Below are positions 17,342 to 27,065 of a DNA stretch of 64,000 nt, one piece after another. The first letter of the stretch is position 1. Each line of letters starts with the position of its first letter. Made by a program: the position numbers and the translations under genes. The stretch spans positions 3,888,001 to 3,952,000 of the forward strand of contig JAYMNP010000001.1 of NCBI GenBank assembly GCA_036941025.1, given 5' to 3'. The stretch is from Lachnospiraceae bacterium JLR.KK002 (GTDB lineage Bacteria > Bacillota > Clostridia > Lachnospirales > Lachnospiraceae). The notes under the pieces are model-generated. The model searched no databases. It was not told the origin of the DNA and was given only the letters and a program-made list of their open reading frames with translations.

Positions 17342-17390
17342 TTTATGTATCTATAATACTGGGGGCAGTGAACTTGCGCCGGAGGGAACT
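17342..17390 (+). other. attR of the 13.6 kb element
   Basis: Element arm TTTATGTA-T-CT-A-TAAT-A-CTGG (17342-17362), 11 bases from CTGG to the core, GA at 17370-17371, then host ACTTGCGCC. Joining it to attL through GA restores the helicase frame. Confidence 0.8.
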
Positions 17391-18131
17391 GGATATAGGG
17401 CAAAAACAAGGTTTGCCAAGTTCTTCAATCTGCCAGAGCTGATTGCGCTATTCAAGGAAAGCGCAGACATTCAGACACCGGATATGTTAAAGCTGCCTGT
17501 TCCGAAAGCGGATTATGAAAATATCGTGTTAAAGCCGAGCGAATACCAGCAGGACATGGTTCAGTCCCTTGCGGACAGGGCGGAGGCGGTGCGTGACCGT
17601 AAAGTAGATCCCTCACGAGATAATATGCTAAAGATAACCAACGATGGAAGAAAGTTAGCGTTAGACCAGCGGCTCATCAATGATATGCTTCCCGATGAAG
17701 AAAACTCCAAAGCCACAACCTGTGTGGAGAAAGCATTTGAAATATGGGAGCAGACCAAAGAGCAGAAATCGGCGCAGCTAATCTTCTGCGATTTATCCAC
17801 ACCGAAAGGGGATGGGACATTCAACGTATATGAGGACATCAGGGATAAACTTATGGCGAAGGGAGTGCCGGAGAATGAGATAGCATTTATTCATAATGCC
17901 AATACGGAAACAAGGAAAGCGGAGCTGTTCGCAAAAGTAAGAAGCGGGCAGGTTCGTTTTTTGTTAGGCTCAACCGCAAAAATGGGAGCCGGGACGAACG
18001 TACAGGACAGGCTCATCGCATTACACCACCTCGATGTGCCCTGGCGTCCGTCTGATGTAGGACGGATTTTGCGGACATTCAAAATAAAAAAGAATGTGGA
18101 GGTAACAGACAATGGCAAAGACGATTTTTGA
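17373..18131 (+). pseudogene. ICE methylase/helicase, 3' part (downstream of inserted element)
   Basis: Continues the gene cut at 3760 in the same frame: LAPEGTGYRAKTRFAKFF, then the helicase C-terminal domain with IFCDLSTPKGDGTFNVYED and LLGSTAKMGAGTNVQDR. After WRPSD the expected helicase motif VI is deleted (GRILRTFKIKK instead) and the frame runs into the start of TnpV. The gene had therefore lost its 3' end, possibly independently of the 13.6 kb insertion. Confidence 0.85.
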
Positions 18132-18486
18132 GGAACTGGGCGGCAGATACGAAAGGCAAGGTGACTATTTAATTCCATGTATAGCTTTACCCGCCGAAGA
18201 AGAACAGCCAATAGGCACATGGGGACAGCGGCATCTGGACTATCTGAAGCAGTACCGAAAGGTTACATACACCAATCTGCTCACAAGTGGCAGGCTCAAT
18301 TCTTACCTTGCCGACATTGACAGGCAGGCGCAGGAACGCTTTGAAAGGCTCATAGAGGGCATGAAACAGGCACAGGGCATAACGGAACGCCTAAAGGAAG
18401 AAAACGCCTTAGAATGGACAGGACGGCACAATGATGTGAGGGCTTGTGCAAGGGAAGTTGTGGAAAGGGAAATCATATATTCATAG
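18112..18486 (+). CDS. tnpV: transposon-encoded protein TnpV
   Basis: 124 residues matching the TnpV family of Tn4451-like elements: MAKTIFEELGG, GTWGQRHLDYLKQ, YTNLLTSGRLNSYLADID and a C-terminal VEREIIYS. GTGGAGG lies just upstream. It is fused by deletion to the helicase tail, with a 20-base overlap. The function of TnpV is not established. Confidence 0.85.
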   Translation: MAKTIFEELGGRYERQGDYLIPCIALPAEEEQPIGTWGQRHLDYLKQYRKVTYTNLLTSGRLNSYLADIDRQAQERFERLIEGMKQAQGITERLKEENALEWTGRHNDVRACAREVVEREIIYS

Positions 18487-18511
18487 ATTTATATATTGCA
18501 AATAATAATCA

Positions 18512-18540
18512 GGGGGCGAGGATATTTCCTTGCTCCCTTT
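18512..18540 (+). terminator. terminator after tnpV
   Basis: GGGGGCGAGG (18512-18521) pairs with CCTTGCTCCC (18528-18537), then TTT. Confidence 0.6.
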
Positions 18541-18637
18541 GTATGTAAAATGTTGAATAAAATGGTATATCTTTATGAAATCTTCAAAACTGTACAGTAC
18601 CCTTTTCCTATCAAAATCAAGAAAGGAAATGAACACT

Positions 18638-19333
18638 ATGGATTTCATATTGAAAACAACAAATCTTAGTAGGAATTTTGGGAAACATTCTGCTGTAACG
18701 GATGTATCAATCCATGTACGGGAAAAAAGCGTTTACGGACTATTAGGTCCGAACGGGGCAGGAAAATCTACAATCCTAAAGATGGTAACAGGTATGCTCC
18801 GTCCAACATCTGGCACGATTGAATTTGCCAGCCATGCATGGAACAGACAGGACTTAAAGCATATTGGGGCTTTGATAGAAAATCCCCCGTTATATGAAAA
18901 TCTGACGGCATTTGAAAATTTAAAAGTAAGGACTATTTTGTTAGGCTTACCAGAGCAGCGAATAAATGATGTATTAAAAATTGTGGATTTGCAAAATACA
19001 GGAAAGAAAAAAGCAGGACAATTCTCAATGGGGATGAAACAGCGGTTGGGGATTGCAATAGCATTGCTGAATCATCCGTCTTTGTTAATTCTGGATGAGC
19101 CGACAAACGGATTAGACCCGATTGGTATCGGAGAATTGCGAAACTTAATCCGCTCATTTCCACAGCAAGGGATAACAGTTATATTGTCAAGTCATATTCT
19201 TTCAGAGGTACAGCTTATTGCAGATGACATAGGCATTATTGCAAACGGTACGCTTGGATATGAGGGCGAAATGCAGCATAGTGGAAATCTTGAGGAACTG
19301 TTTCTCAAAGTCGTTGAAGAAAGCAGGAGGTAA
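18638..19333 (+). CDS. lantibiotic-immunity ABC ATPase (LanF/NukF-like)
   Basis: About 231 residues from the ATG at 18638; AAAGGA is well spaced for it but too close to the ATG at 18629. Walker A LLGPNGAGKST, signature FSMGMKQRLG and Walker B LILDEPTNGLDPIG are those of bacitracin/lantibiotic self-protection ATPases. Two permease genes, a lipoprotein and a regulator follow in order, as in LanFEG-I-R immunity sets. No lantibiotic biosynthesis gene is nearby, so it would protect against a foreign peptide. Confidence 0.88.
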   Translation: MDFILKTTNLSRNFGKHSAVTDVSIHVREKSVYGLLGPNGAGKSTILKMVTGMLRPTSGTIEFASHAWNRQDLKHIGALIENPPLYENLTAFENLKVRTILLGLPEQRINDVLKIVDLQNTGKKKAGQFSMGMKQRLGIAIALLNHPSLLILDEPTNGLDPIGIGELRNLIRSFPQQGITVILSSHILSEVQLIADDIGIIANGTLGYEGEMQHSGNLEELFLKVVEESRR

Positions 19334-19337
19334 CAGG

Positions 19338-20087
19338 ATGAAAAAATATATACGCTCAGAATGGATGAAACACAGACGGACTTTTGTAATGAAAATTCTT
19401 ATCCTTGCCCCTGTTATTACGCTGCTTATGAATGTGTTTGCACCAATGTGGTATCAGCAAAATTCATTTAACTGGTGGTATATTTTGCTTTTCCCAGGCT
19501 GCCTTACTTTGCTTTGTACAATATGCGAGCAGCGGGACGGGGGAAAGATGAAATACAGAAGCCTTATTCCTCTTTCCATAAAGCTTGAAAATGTCTGGAT
19601 TGCAAAAGCGACTGTTATATTGCTTTTTGACATTGCAGCAAACTTAGTATTCTTAAGTTTGAATATGCTTGGCGGCGTGGCAGTTTTCCTTATTTACGAA
19701 ATTCCAATCAGTATATCGCTGATTCAGGCTACAGCGGGCATCTTTTGTATTATTGTGGCATCTATGTGGGAAATACCAGTCTGCTTGTGGCTGTCGAAAA
19801 AGGTTGGTGCATTTGCAACAGTTGTGATAAATGCAGGAATAGGCTCATTCTTAGGGGTAGCACTGGCGAATACTAAGTTTTGGATTTTTTGCCCGTATAG
19901 TTGGATATCCCGTTTAATGGTTCCTGCAATTGGGATATTGCCAAACGGTGTACCTGTTTCTGAAGAAGCAGGTAATTTACCAGTGCCAGTTGCGATGATT
20001 GTTTTAGCATTACTGTTTTCCGTGATACTAAGTTTCACTTTGCTAAGGCTCAGTGCTAAAAGTTTTTCACAGCAGGAGGTAAAATAG
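19338..20087 (+). CDS. lantibiotic-immunity ABC permease (LanE-like)
   Basis: 249 residues from the ATG at 19338, with AGGAGG upstream; an in-frame extension to 19239 overlaps the ATPase and is rejected. Starts MKKYIRSEWMKHRRTF and has about six membrane helices, the normal layout of LanE/MutE permeases. Overlaps the next gene by one base. Confidence 0.86.
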   Translation: MKKYIRSEWMKHRRTFVMKILILAPVITLLMNVFAPMWYQQNSFNWWYILLFPGCLTLLCTICEQRDGGKMKYRSLIPLSIKLENVWIAKATVILLFDIAANLVFLSLNMLGGVAVFLIYEIPISISLIQATAGIFCIIVASMWEIPVCLWLSKKVGAFATVVINAGIGSFLGVALANTKFWIFCPYSWISRLMVPAIGILPNGVPVSEEAGNLPVPVAMIVLALLFSVILSFTLLRLSAKSFSQQEVK

Positions 20088-20830
20088 TGAGAACAATATT
20101 AAGGTGTATAAGAGCGAATTGTCTTAAAACGAAGCGTTCTATACTGAGTGTTATTTATGTACTTGTCCCTTTTGTATTGGCTTTGGCATTTGCAGGCTAT
20201 TTTCATATTTCAAATTGGGACAGGACACTTAAGATAAGTGCTTTTCTTGAAATGATGGGTATCATATATCCGTTTTTGATTGGAATCACCGTGGGAATCA
20301 TTGCACAGCAGGAAAGTCGGGCAGGACAGTATCAATTTATATTGAGTGCTGTCCCGTCAAGGGTAAGCGTTTATATCGGGGAAATATGTTTCTTACTGAT
20401 AAATTCCTTATTATTTTGTGTAGTTGCTGTTGCCTGTTTTTCACTCCTTTTTCCGTTTGCTTCCATAAATGGCTGCATTCAGATTATAGGGCTTCTGCTT
20501 TTAGGTACTGCCCCTATATATCTGATACATTTCCTGTGTGCTTTCATGTTTGGTAAAAGTGCTTCTATGGGGCTTGGAATAGCAGGAAGTTTATTGGCGG
20601 CAATTATGCTCACGGGTTTAGGGGATATATGTTGGCAATATATTCCGTGGGCGTGGAGCGTCCGCTTTATGGATTTCTGGTGTCTTTCTGTCACGGACAG
20701 GAATGCTTATTTGCAGAGTTGCAATTCATTTTACGGTGGGATTATAATAAATGTAATGGTGGTGCTTGTGTTGTTTGCTATCGGCATTATTTGGATTAAG
20801 TTATGGGACGGAGGAAAAGAAAATGATTAA
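20087..20830 (+). CDS. lantibiotic-immunity ABC permease (LanG-like)
   Basis: 247 residues from a GTG start that shares a base with the previous stop. It opens RTILRCIRANCLKTKRS and has about six membrane helices with a PFLIGITVGII segment, as in MutG/NukG permeases. It overlaps the lipoprotein start by 8 bases, so the four genes form one operon. Confidence 0.86.
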   Translation: MRTILRCIRANCLKTKRSILSVIYVLVPFVLALAFAGYFHISNWDRTLKISAFLEMMGIIYPFLIGITVGIIAQQESRAGQYQFILSAVPSRVSVYIGEICFLLINSLLFCVVAVACFSLLFPFASINGCIQIIGLLLLGTAPIYLIHFLCAFMFGKSASMGLGIAGSLLAAIMLTGLGDICWQYIPWAWSVRFMDFWCLSVTDRNAYLQSCNSFYGGIIINVMVVLVLFAIGIIWIKLWDGGKEND

Positions 20831-21191
20831 GAAAATGCTGTTGGTATGTGTATGTCTGATAGCTTTAAGTGTCTGTTTCACGGGCTGCAATAACAATCAA
20901 ATATTGGATACGGCTGATAAGAATAATACGCTGAATGACACTCTTCCAAAATATGAGCTGAATACTGCTGATTATACGGAGATAAGCTTTGACGGAAAGA
21001 CATACGCCATTACAGAAAGAACAACAAAAGCCTCTGATTTAGGTGAAGAAATTGGGCAGGTTTCTCAAAACATCACAACGGTTGAAGGAGATAAATTGCG
21101 GTATGGATATGTTTATATGCTTGAGGGAACAACGGATATTGCAGTAAATATCAATGAAAAATATTTTATTGCAGAATTGACAGATAAATAA
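20823..21191 (+). CDS. lantibiotic-immunity lipoprotein (NisI/SpaI-like)
   Basis: 122 residues from the ATG at 20823, with GGAGG upstream. Signal peptide ending in lipobox SVCFTGC, then a short acidic linker and a domain with YTEISFDGKTYAITERTT and YMLEGTTDIAVNIN. Size, lipobox and position after LanFEG fit SpaI/NisI-type immunity lipoproteins, which bind the lantibiotic outside the membrane. Sequence alone gives moderate support. Confidence 0.72.
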   Translation: MIKKMLLVCVCLIALSVCFTGCNNNQILDTADKNNTLNDTLPKYELNTADYTEISFDGKTYAITERTTKASDLGEEIGQVSQNITTVEGDKLRYGYVYMLEGTTDIAVNINEKYFIAELTDK

Positions 21192-21204
21192 AGGAGGATT
21201 TAAA

Positions 21205-21525
21205 TTGGCACGGTTGTTGGTAATTGACGATGAAAAAGCCATTCTTGACTTAGTTAAGAATGGCTTGGAAAAAGATGGTCATATTGTTGCTATATGTGGA
21301 AGTGCAACGGATGTTGCGGTAGACCGCTTGAAAGATTACGATTTGATTTTGTTAGATATTATGATGCCAGATGTTGATGGATTCATGTTTTGCAAAAAAA
21401 TCCGAGGGCTTGTGGATTGTCCGATTCTGTTTCTTACTGCAAAGGTTTTGGAAACAGACATCATCTACGGGTTAGGATTAGGGGCTGATGATTATATTAC
21501 ACCACTTTACAACTATTATAAATAG
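21205..21525 (+). pseudogene. response regulator receiver domain, truncated by IS (LanR-like)
   Basis: Starts at TTG with AAGGAGG at the right distance. Receiver motifs: LLVIDDEKAILDLV, LILLDIMMPDVDG and LFLTAK. It is cut after GLGADDYIT where the IS begins (21499); the last residues come from the IS. The DNA-binding domain and any kinase are gone, so the immunity genes have lost their dedicated regulator. Confidence 0.85.
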
Positions 21526-22967
21526 CGCTCCTTTTGCTGAACAAGGTATTTTAAGGCTCTCATAAGGGCAGATGATTTTATTATACTTTCGCTCTTTTTC
21601 ACGAAAGTGGCAAAAAATACCTCCTGCCTGATCCGCTCGCTGAGCACAAACCTGAAATCCTGTGCGCTTTCCCTACGGTACTTTGAAAATGCTTCATCCT
21701 GATATGGCAGCAGTTTCATCGCACAATAAGCTATGTTGATCAGATTAACCAGCATTTCAATCCCTTTCCGGCTGCGCACCATATAGCTGCATAGTGACCA
21801 GAAGGTTTTCTGTTCGTAATAGCTGACTTCTATCTTCCATCTGAATGAGTACAGGAACAAGGGGATGTAATCCATCCATGCACTCCCCGTCTGGTTCAGG
21901 GGGGTCTTTTCCTGCCATGCACAAAAAATCTGCAGCTGTGTGGGGAAAACCGTACTGAAGAACAGGCGCCTGGAACCGCCTTCCTTCTCTGTGGCTGTCA
22001 CATAGGCAAAAACTTCCCTTGTGCCGAAAATATTTGTAAGGACACGGCGCATCCCAATATAATAACCGCCTATTTTTTCATCCGAAAGTGTAAAATCTTT
22101 TTCCGCCGAAAGACGTTTCCCATGTTTTGCAGGCCTGCCCCTTTTTCCGGTCGGCTGCGGGGCAAGGTCATAAAGGACAGAGTCATACCTTGCATTTCCG
22201 ATTAGGCCAAGGTTTGGGTATTCATCCACGACAGAAACCAGATCCCCTTTTGTATACCAGCTGTCGCATAGGATAATGACATTCGCCTTTTCCTGTAATT
22301 CAGGCATGGCCTGGCGTACCATGGAAGCAGCCAGCTTTAATTTTGACTCTTCTTTCTGCCACATACGGTAGGAAAGCGGAAACGCCTGGTAAACAATCTT
22401 GCCTTTATCCCACATTGGCACACAGAGCATGACACTTACAAAGCAGTGCCCATTCAGGTAGCCGCTGCCGTTGTGCGCGGAATGGTCAAAGAGTTTTGAG
22501 ACATCCTCAAATTTCTTTCCATATTTGGGAACAATGGTATCATCCATGCATAAAAAAACGGGCTGCGTCTCTAAGGATTTCGGGATTAGTTTCAATGCCA
22601 TAGATGCTGTTGCATTCATAAACCTGGAATAATCCACTTTGGCATAGGAGCAGGCATAGTAAAAGGCATTCAGGGATTTATCTGTTAGCTTTGACAGGAA
22701 ATGTCTGTAAAGGAAACGGATGGAATCCGCTGACTCCAGTGTCAGTATGGACAGCAGGAGCAGGACCAATGTCTCGGCTGTAGGAATGGAACAAGCCTCA
22801 AAATAAATGTAAAAATAATGATAAAGTCTACCAATTATAGTTTTTTCGTTGTATAATAAGTCTGTCGTACAGGATCACTTTCTTTCGTATTTTTTTGTTT
22901 GCAAACTTATTATACATCAGAAAGTCCTGTATGACATTTTTTTTATGGAAAAGTTGTAAAGTGGTGT
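21499..22967 (-). mobile_element. IS4/IS701-superfamily insertion sequence, copy 1
   Basis: 1469 bases with perfect 16-base terminal inverted repeats ACACCACTTTACAACT/AGTTGTAAAGTGGTGT (the outermost base may belong to the target). Its transposase translation is identical to copy 2 at 61589-63057. It has no matching target duplication: left ATTATATTA, right TAAGCATAA. Left is a regulator gene, right a different transposase, so flanks were rearranged after insertion. Confidence 0.9.
21516..22769 (-). CDS. DDE transposase of IS copy 1
   Basis: 417 residues from TTG at 22769. The frame stays open about 30 codons upstream without an ATG, so the true start is uncertain. Motifs: FLCMDDTIVPKYGKKFED (first D), LCDSWYTKGD (second D) and SYYEQKTFWSLCSYMVRSR (Glu region with Y-x2-E-K spacing), as in IS4/IS701-like enzymes. 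TGKRGRPAKHGK is a basic linker. Identical to the copy-2 protein. Confidence 0.85.
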   Translation of the reverse strand: MVLLLLSILTLESADSIRFLYRHFLSKLTDKSLNAFYYACSYAKVDYSRFMNATASMALKLIPKSLETQPVFLCMDDTIVPKYGKKFEDVSKLFDHSAHNGSGYLNGHCFVSVMLCVPMWDKGKIVYQAFPLSYRMWQKEESKLKLAASMVRQAMPELQEKANVIILCDSWYTKGDLVSVVDEYPNLGLIGNARYDSVLYDLAPQPTGKRGRPAKHGKRLSAEKDFTLSDEKIGGYYIGMRRVLTNIFGTREVFAYVTATEKEGGSRRLFFSTVFPTQLQIFCAWQEKTPLNQTGSAWMDYIPLFLYSFRWKIEVSYYEQKTFWSLCSYMVRSRKGIEMLVNLINIAYCAMKLLPYQDEAFSKYRRESAQDFRFVLSERIRQEVFFATFVKKSESIIKSSALMRALKYLVQQKERYL

Positions 22968-23613
22968 AAGCATAACAGAAATGCCCGTTAATGTACATCT
23001 GCTGAATGGCTGGATTGGCGGCAGCATGGGAAGGCATGGAGCCGTAGGCGGCTTTATAAGGGTCAAAGGAATCGTCCATCCCTTTTGCTTTTTTGAAGGC
23101 TTTCAGCTGTTTGATGATACGGTTGGCATATTTGGGATTGTTTTCTGTAACCCATGCCTCAATGCCGGAGGTGTCAAAGAGAAGCATGGAAGCTTTCTGT
23201 GTATCAATACAATGGCAGATTGGTTCGGTCAAGTCAACAAGATGATCGAACATGGATTGTAAGTCCGATAAAAAATCCTGTTTGAACCGGGTGAATTTAG
23301 AGGCATCCGGGACAACATCAAACCCACAGAAGTCCCGCAGTTCCTGGGAGTATTTCAGGAATATGATCAGCAGGGATGTTGTTGGGATTGAGAAGATAAG
23401 CTGTAATAACAGAGCCCTGAGCATTGGATAAAGCAGATGCTTACGGGGCCTGCCAGTGGCAGCATGGAAATGAGAAATAAAGGACACTGGGACAATTTCA
23501 TCTAAGTTGATGGTATTTTCGAGAAGTGCAAGGAACTGATATTTATCATTATCAAATTTATTTTGGCAATCGGTAAAAATATCTGCCAAAGAGAGCTGTT
23601 TATGTGTTATCAT
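22968..23613 (-). pseudogene. IS1182-like transposase, N-terminal fragment
   Basis: Starts MITHKQLSLADIF and has the DUF772-type region TGRPRKHLLYPMLRALLLQ and FDTSGIEAWVTENN. Cut by IS copy 1 at 22967; downstream codons in the same frame (TTLQLFHKKN...) are IS sequence. About half of a normal ~450-residue IS1182 transposase is left. The IS1182 end probably lies just before 23749, where it truncates the next gene. Confidence 0.8.
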
Positions 23614-23748
23614 ATAGATACGACTCCTTTACTGGTGGATATGGTTGATTGTTACTCGGCATCTCAATTTTACCACAAACCAGTGAGGAGTTGTTTTATT
23701 TTGTGACAAAAAGAATCCCGTATTTATGCGGGTTCTGGCGTTTCGCAA

Positions 23749-26553
23749 ATGCCTATTATGTATGAGTGTGAAGGGAGTTTTCTTGAAGAACTGGAAGAGC
23801 CGGAGGTCAGCGTGGAATTCCGGCTGACTGCTGCGGCAAGTATTTCATATGTACTCCTTGCCAGATGCGGCTTTCAGCCAGAGAAATATCTAAAAAGCAA
23901 AGATTTTCAGTATATCCCGGACTTTAACACACAAAGAATCATCAAGGTTCTCGGTGCTGCCGTCAGTGAATACAGTGAACAGATTCTGAGAACGATTGCG
24001 GTCACTATCTATAACCACGAGCATCAGATTCATGTACAGAAGCCGGATGAAGCCAAAACGAATGTTGTTCAAGAAGATGCTAAAAACGAGCCTGATACTG
24101 CTGAATCTGTTCAGGAAGATGCTGCAAAGGAATCTGCTATTGTTGAAAACACTCAGGAAGATGCTACAAAGGAGCCAGAGCCTGCCACTGCTGAAGCCGT
24201 TCAAGAAGATGCTACAAAAGAGCCGGAATCTGCCACTACTGAAACACCAGATACAGAGAACATCAGCCATGATACTTTTGATACTGAGCCAGTCAGCCAG
24301 GAGCCACAACCTGCAAATTATCAGGTGGGCGATACCGTGTATCTGGAAGATACGGCCTACGAGATTACGAAAATTGACATGTATGATGTGCATCTGCGTG
24401 ACCCGTCGCAACGATATCCAATCTTCCGTGTAGAAAACAAAGACCGTTTGAATGATATGCTGCAGCATGATTCACGCAACGCGAAGCATCCCACGCCGGA
24501 TACAGAAGAGCCGGTTCCCACGCCAGATACAGAAGTCGTTCAGGACACATCCGACGTACAGGAAGTATCTGTTCCTGTACCCTGTAATTTCACAATCACA
24601 GATGAACGTCTGGGCGAGGGCGGCTCCAAGGCTAAGTTCCGTATGAACATGGAAGCCATCAGGACACTCAAACAGATAGAATCCGAAAATCGCGTCGCCA
24701 CGCCTGATGAACAGCAGATTTTATCTAAATATGTCGGCTGGGGCGGCGTCCCGGATGCATTCGAGCCGGACAAGGCAGGCTGGGAAAAGGAATATCAGGA
24801 GCTGAAAGATACACTGACGCCGGAAGAATACACCTCTGCCAAAGCCTCTGTCCTGAATGCCCATTACACCAGCCCGGTTGTTATTAAGGCAATGTATCAG
24901 GCTGTCGGCAGTATAGGCTTTACATACGGCAATATTCTGGAGCCTGCCTGCGGCGTCGGAAACTTCTTCGGTTTATTGCCAGAAGGAATGTCCAAATCCA
25001 AGCTGTACGGCGTGGAGCTGGATGGCATCAGCGGACGCATTGCAAAGCTGCTGTATCCCAATGCACAAATTCACATCACTGGCTATGAAAAGGCAGATTT
25101 CCCGGATGATTTCTTTGACCTTGCCATTGGCAACGTGCCGTTCGGGCAGTATCAGGTCAATGACCAGGAATACAACAAGCTGGGCTTCTCCATTCACAAT
25201 TACTTCCTGGCTAAATCCCTTGATAAAGTGCGTCCCGGAGGCATCCTGGCGTTTATCACCACACGTTACACAATGGATTCCCAGAGTACAGATGTAAGGG
25301 AATATCTGGCTGCAAGAGCGGACCTTCTTGGGGCTGTCCGTCTGCCGAACAACGCCTTTAAAGCGAATGCTGGTACAGAAGTGGTGTCTGATATTTTGTT
25401 CTTACAGAAACGCGATACCCCGGCAGACGAAATCCCAGATTGGGTACATATTGAAGAGAATAACGACGGATTTACCATCAACAGTTATTTCCTCAATCAT
25501 CCAGAAATGGTTCTGGGAACGCCATCATCAGAAAGCACGCAGTACGGCAGGCCGGATTATACTGTCATTCCTGTTCCAAACGTTGGCCTTGCCACACAGC
25601 TTCAAAAGGCAGTGTCCCTTATCCACGGAACATACCAGAAAGCTGTACCTGCTGAGCCAGATAATAGCACATTGGCAGACACGCTTCCGGCTGACGACAG
25701 CGTGAAGAACTACTCCTTCACTCTGGTAGACGGTGAATTGTACTACCGTGAGAATTCTATGATGAAGAAAGCTGGGTTAAATGCAACAGCCGAGAACCGT
25801 GTAAAAGGCATGATAGGACTGCGTGACTGCGTACAAAAGTTGATTACCCTGCAGATGGATGAATATATGCCGGATAGTACCATTAAGGCAGGTCAGGCAG
25901 AGTTAAACCAGTTATACGATGCATTTACTCATAAATACGGCCTGATTAACAGCCGTGCGAACCGTCTGGCGTTTGAGCGGGATTCAAGCTATTATCTGCT
26001 CTGCTCCTTGGAAATCTTGGATGAAGACGGCAGGCTGGAACGCAAAGCGGATATGTTCACAAAACGCACTATCAAACAGCATAAGACAATCACCAGCGTA
26101 GACACGGCATCGGAAGCCTTGGTTGTATCCATTGGGGAACGCGCCAGAGTTGACTTGCCTTTTATGTCACAGCTGACCTGTAAAAGTGAATCCGAGCTGA
26201 TTCGGGAATTACAAGGCGTAATCTATAAAGACCCAACGAGTAATATTTGGCAGACAGCAGACGAATATTTATCCGGAAGTGTCCGTAAAAAGCTGCGGCA
26301 GGCACAGAAAGCGGCAATAAAAGACCCGGCATATCAAGCCAATGTCGAAGTCCTGAAAGCTGCACAGCCAAAAGACCTTGACGCATCTGAGATTGAAGTA
26401 CGTCTGGGTGCGACATGGATTGACAAAAACTATATCCAGCAGTTTATGTACGAAACCCTGAATACGCCTATGTATTTGCGGAACAGAATCACAGTAAATT
26501 ACTCCTCATTTACGGCGGAATGGTGCATTTCCAATAAGAAAGCTATTCCATAG
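23749..26553 (+). pseudogene. second ICE methylase/helicase remnant (N-terminal part)
   Basis: 934 residues paralogous to the first helicase: [54 protein letters not shown] and [14 protein letters not shown] align with it. The N-terminus has a different helical domain, then ~80 residues of repeated QEDA-TKEPE acidic units. The start is probably truncated by the IS1182-like end; the ATG at 23749 may not be native. It ends at AEWCISNKKAIP through fusion to a PcfJ fragment, losing the whole helicase domain. Confidence 0.82.
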
Positions 26554-26554
26554 C

Positions 26555-26989
26555 TTTGTCCTGTACCCGAAAGATTTACAGAAATCCCACGATAAAGCGG
26601 CCCGCCGGATAAAGCACAGGAAAGACGCTAAAATAAAACGTGACTTTATCGCTGTATACCAGGAACTTTCCGGGCAGCTGGATTTTGAGAAAGACGGCTT
26701 GAAAATCGTGTATCCTGATACGCCGGATGACGTTATAAAAGAAGGGCATGCACTGCATCACTGCGTAGGCGGCTATGTGGAACGTGCGGCTAACAAAGAA
26801 TGTGTCATACTGTTCCTTCGGAAAAGCTATGACGAATCCAAGCCATTTTATACGATTGAAGTCCGGGGACAAAAAGCGGTACAGGTACGGGGCACAGGAA
26901 ACTGCAGCATGACGCCGGAAGTTGAGGCGTTTATCACAGCCTGGGAGCAGAGGGTGCTTAGCACCCGGCTTCCGGCTGCTGCGGCATAA
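26555..26989 (+). pseudogene. PcfJ-like protein, C-terminal fragment
   Basis: Frame open from about 26531 to a TAA at 26989. The hallmark HALHHCVGGYVERAANK and IEVRGQKAVQVRGTGN match the C-terminal domain of PcfJ-like plasmid/ICE proteins. No ribosome site and no native start; its 5' part was lost in the deletion that fused it to the helicase remnant. Confidence 0.75.
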
Positions 26990-27065
26990 AATGTCAAATA
27001 CAAAACAGCCCTTTATCCGGCTGCGCGGATATGTTATAATCAAACCAAAGAAAGGCGGAAACAGA

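Larger units (their letters stand above)
3759..17371 (+). mobile_element. 13.6 kb large-serine-recombinase integrative element carrying a RiPP cassette
   Basis: The ends are defined by splitting of the helicase gene. Left host sequence runs to ...GCCATA-GA (3759-3760) and right host sequence resumes at GA-ACTTGCGCC (17370-17371), rebuilding the reading frame T-A-I-E-L-A-P-E-G. A GA core suits the TndX/TnpX class of large serine recombinases, and one is encoded at the right end (15709-17334). Both ends carry the same inverted arm, TTTATGTA-n-CT-n-TAAT-n-CTGG, with CTGG starting 11 bases from the core on each side. No relaxase or conjugation gene is present, so transfer would depend on the surrounding ICE. 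By eye the interior is more A+T-rich than the flanks. No excisionase is recognised. Confidence 0.88.

Noticed and set aside
22828..22967. C-terminal 45 residues of the IS1182-like ORF
   Set aside because: They are read from inside IS copy 1; the same bases occur at copy 2 without that ORF.
23996..24433. Basic ORF in the acidic repeat region of the second helicase
   Set aside because: Frame-shifted reading of the QEDA/KEPE repeats; the composition is an artefact of the repeat.
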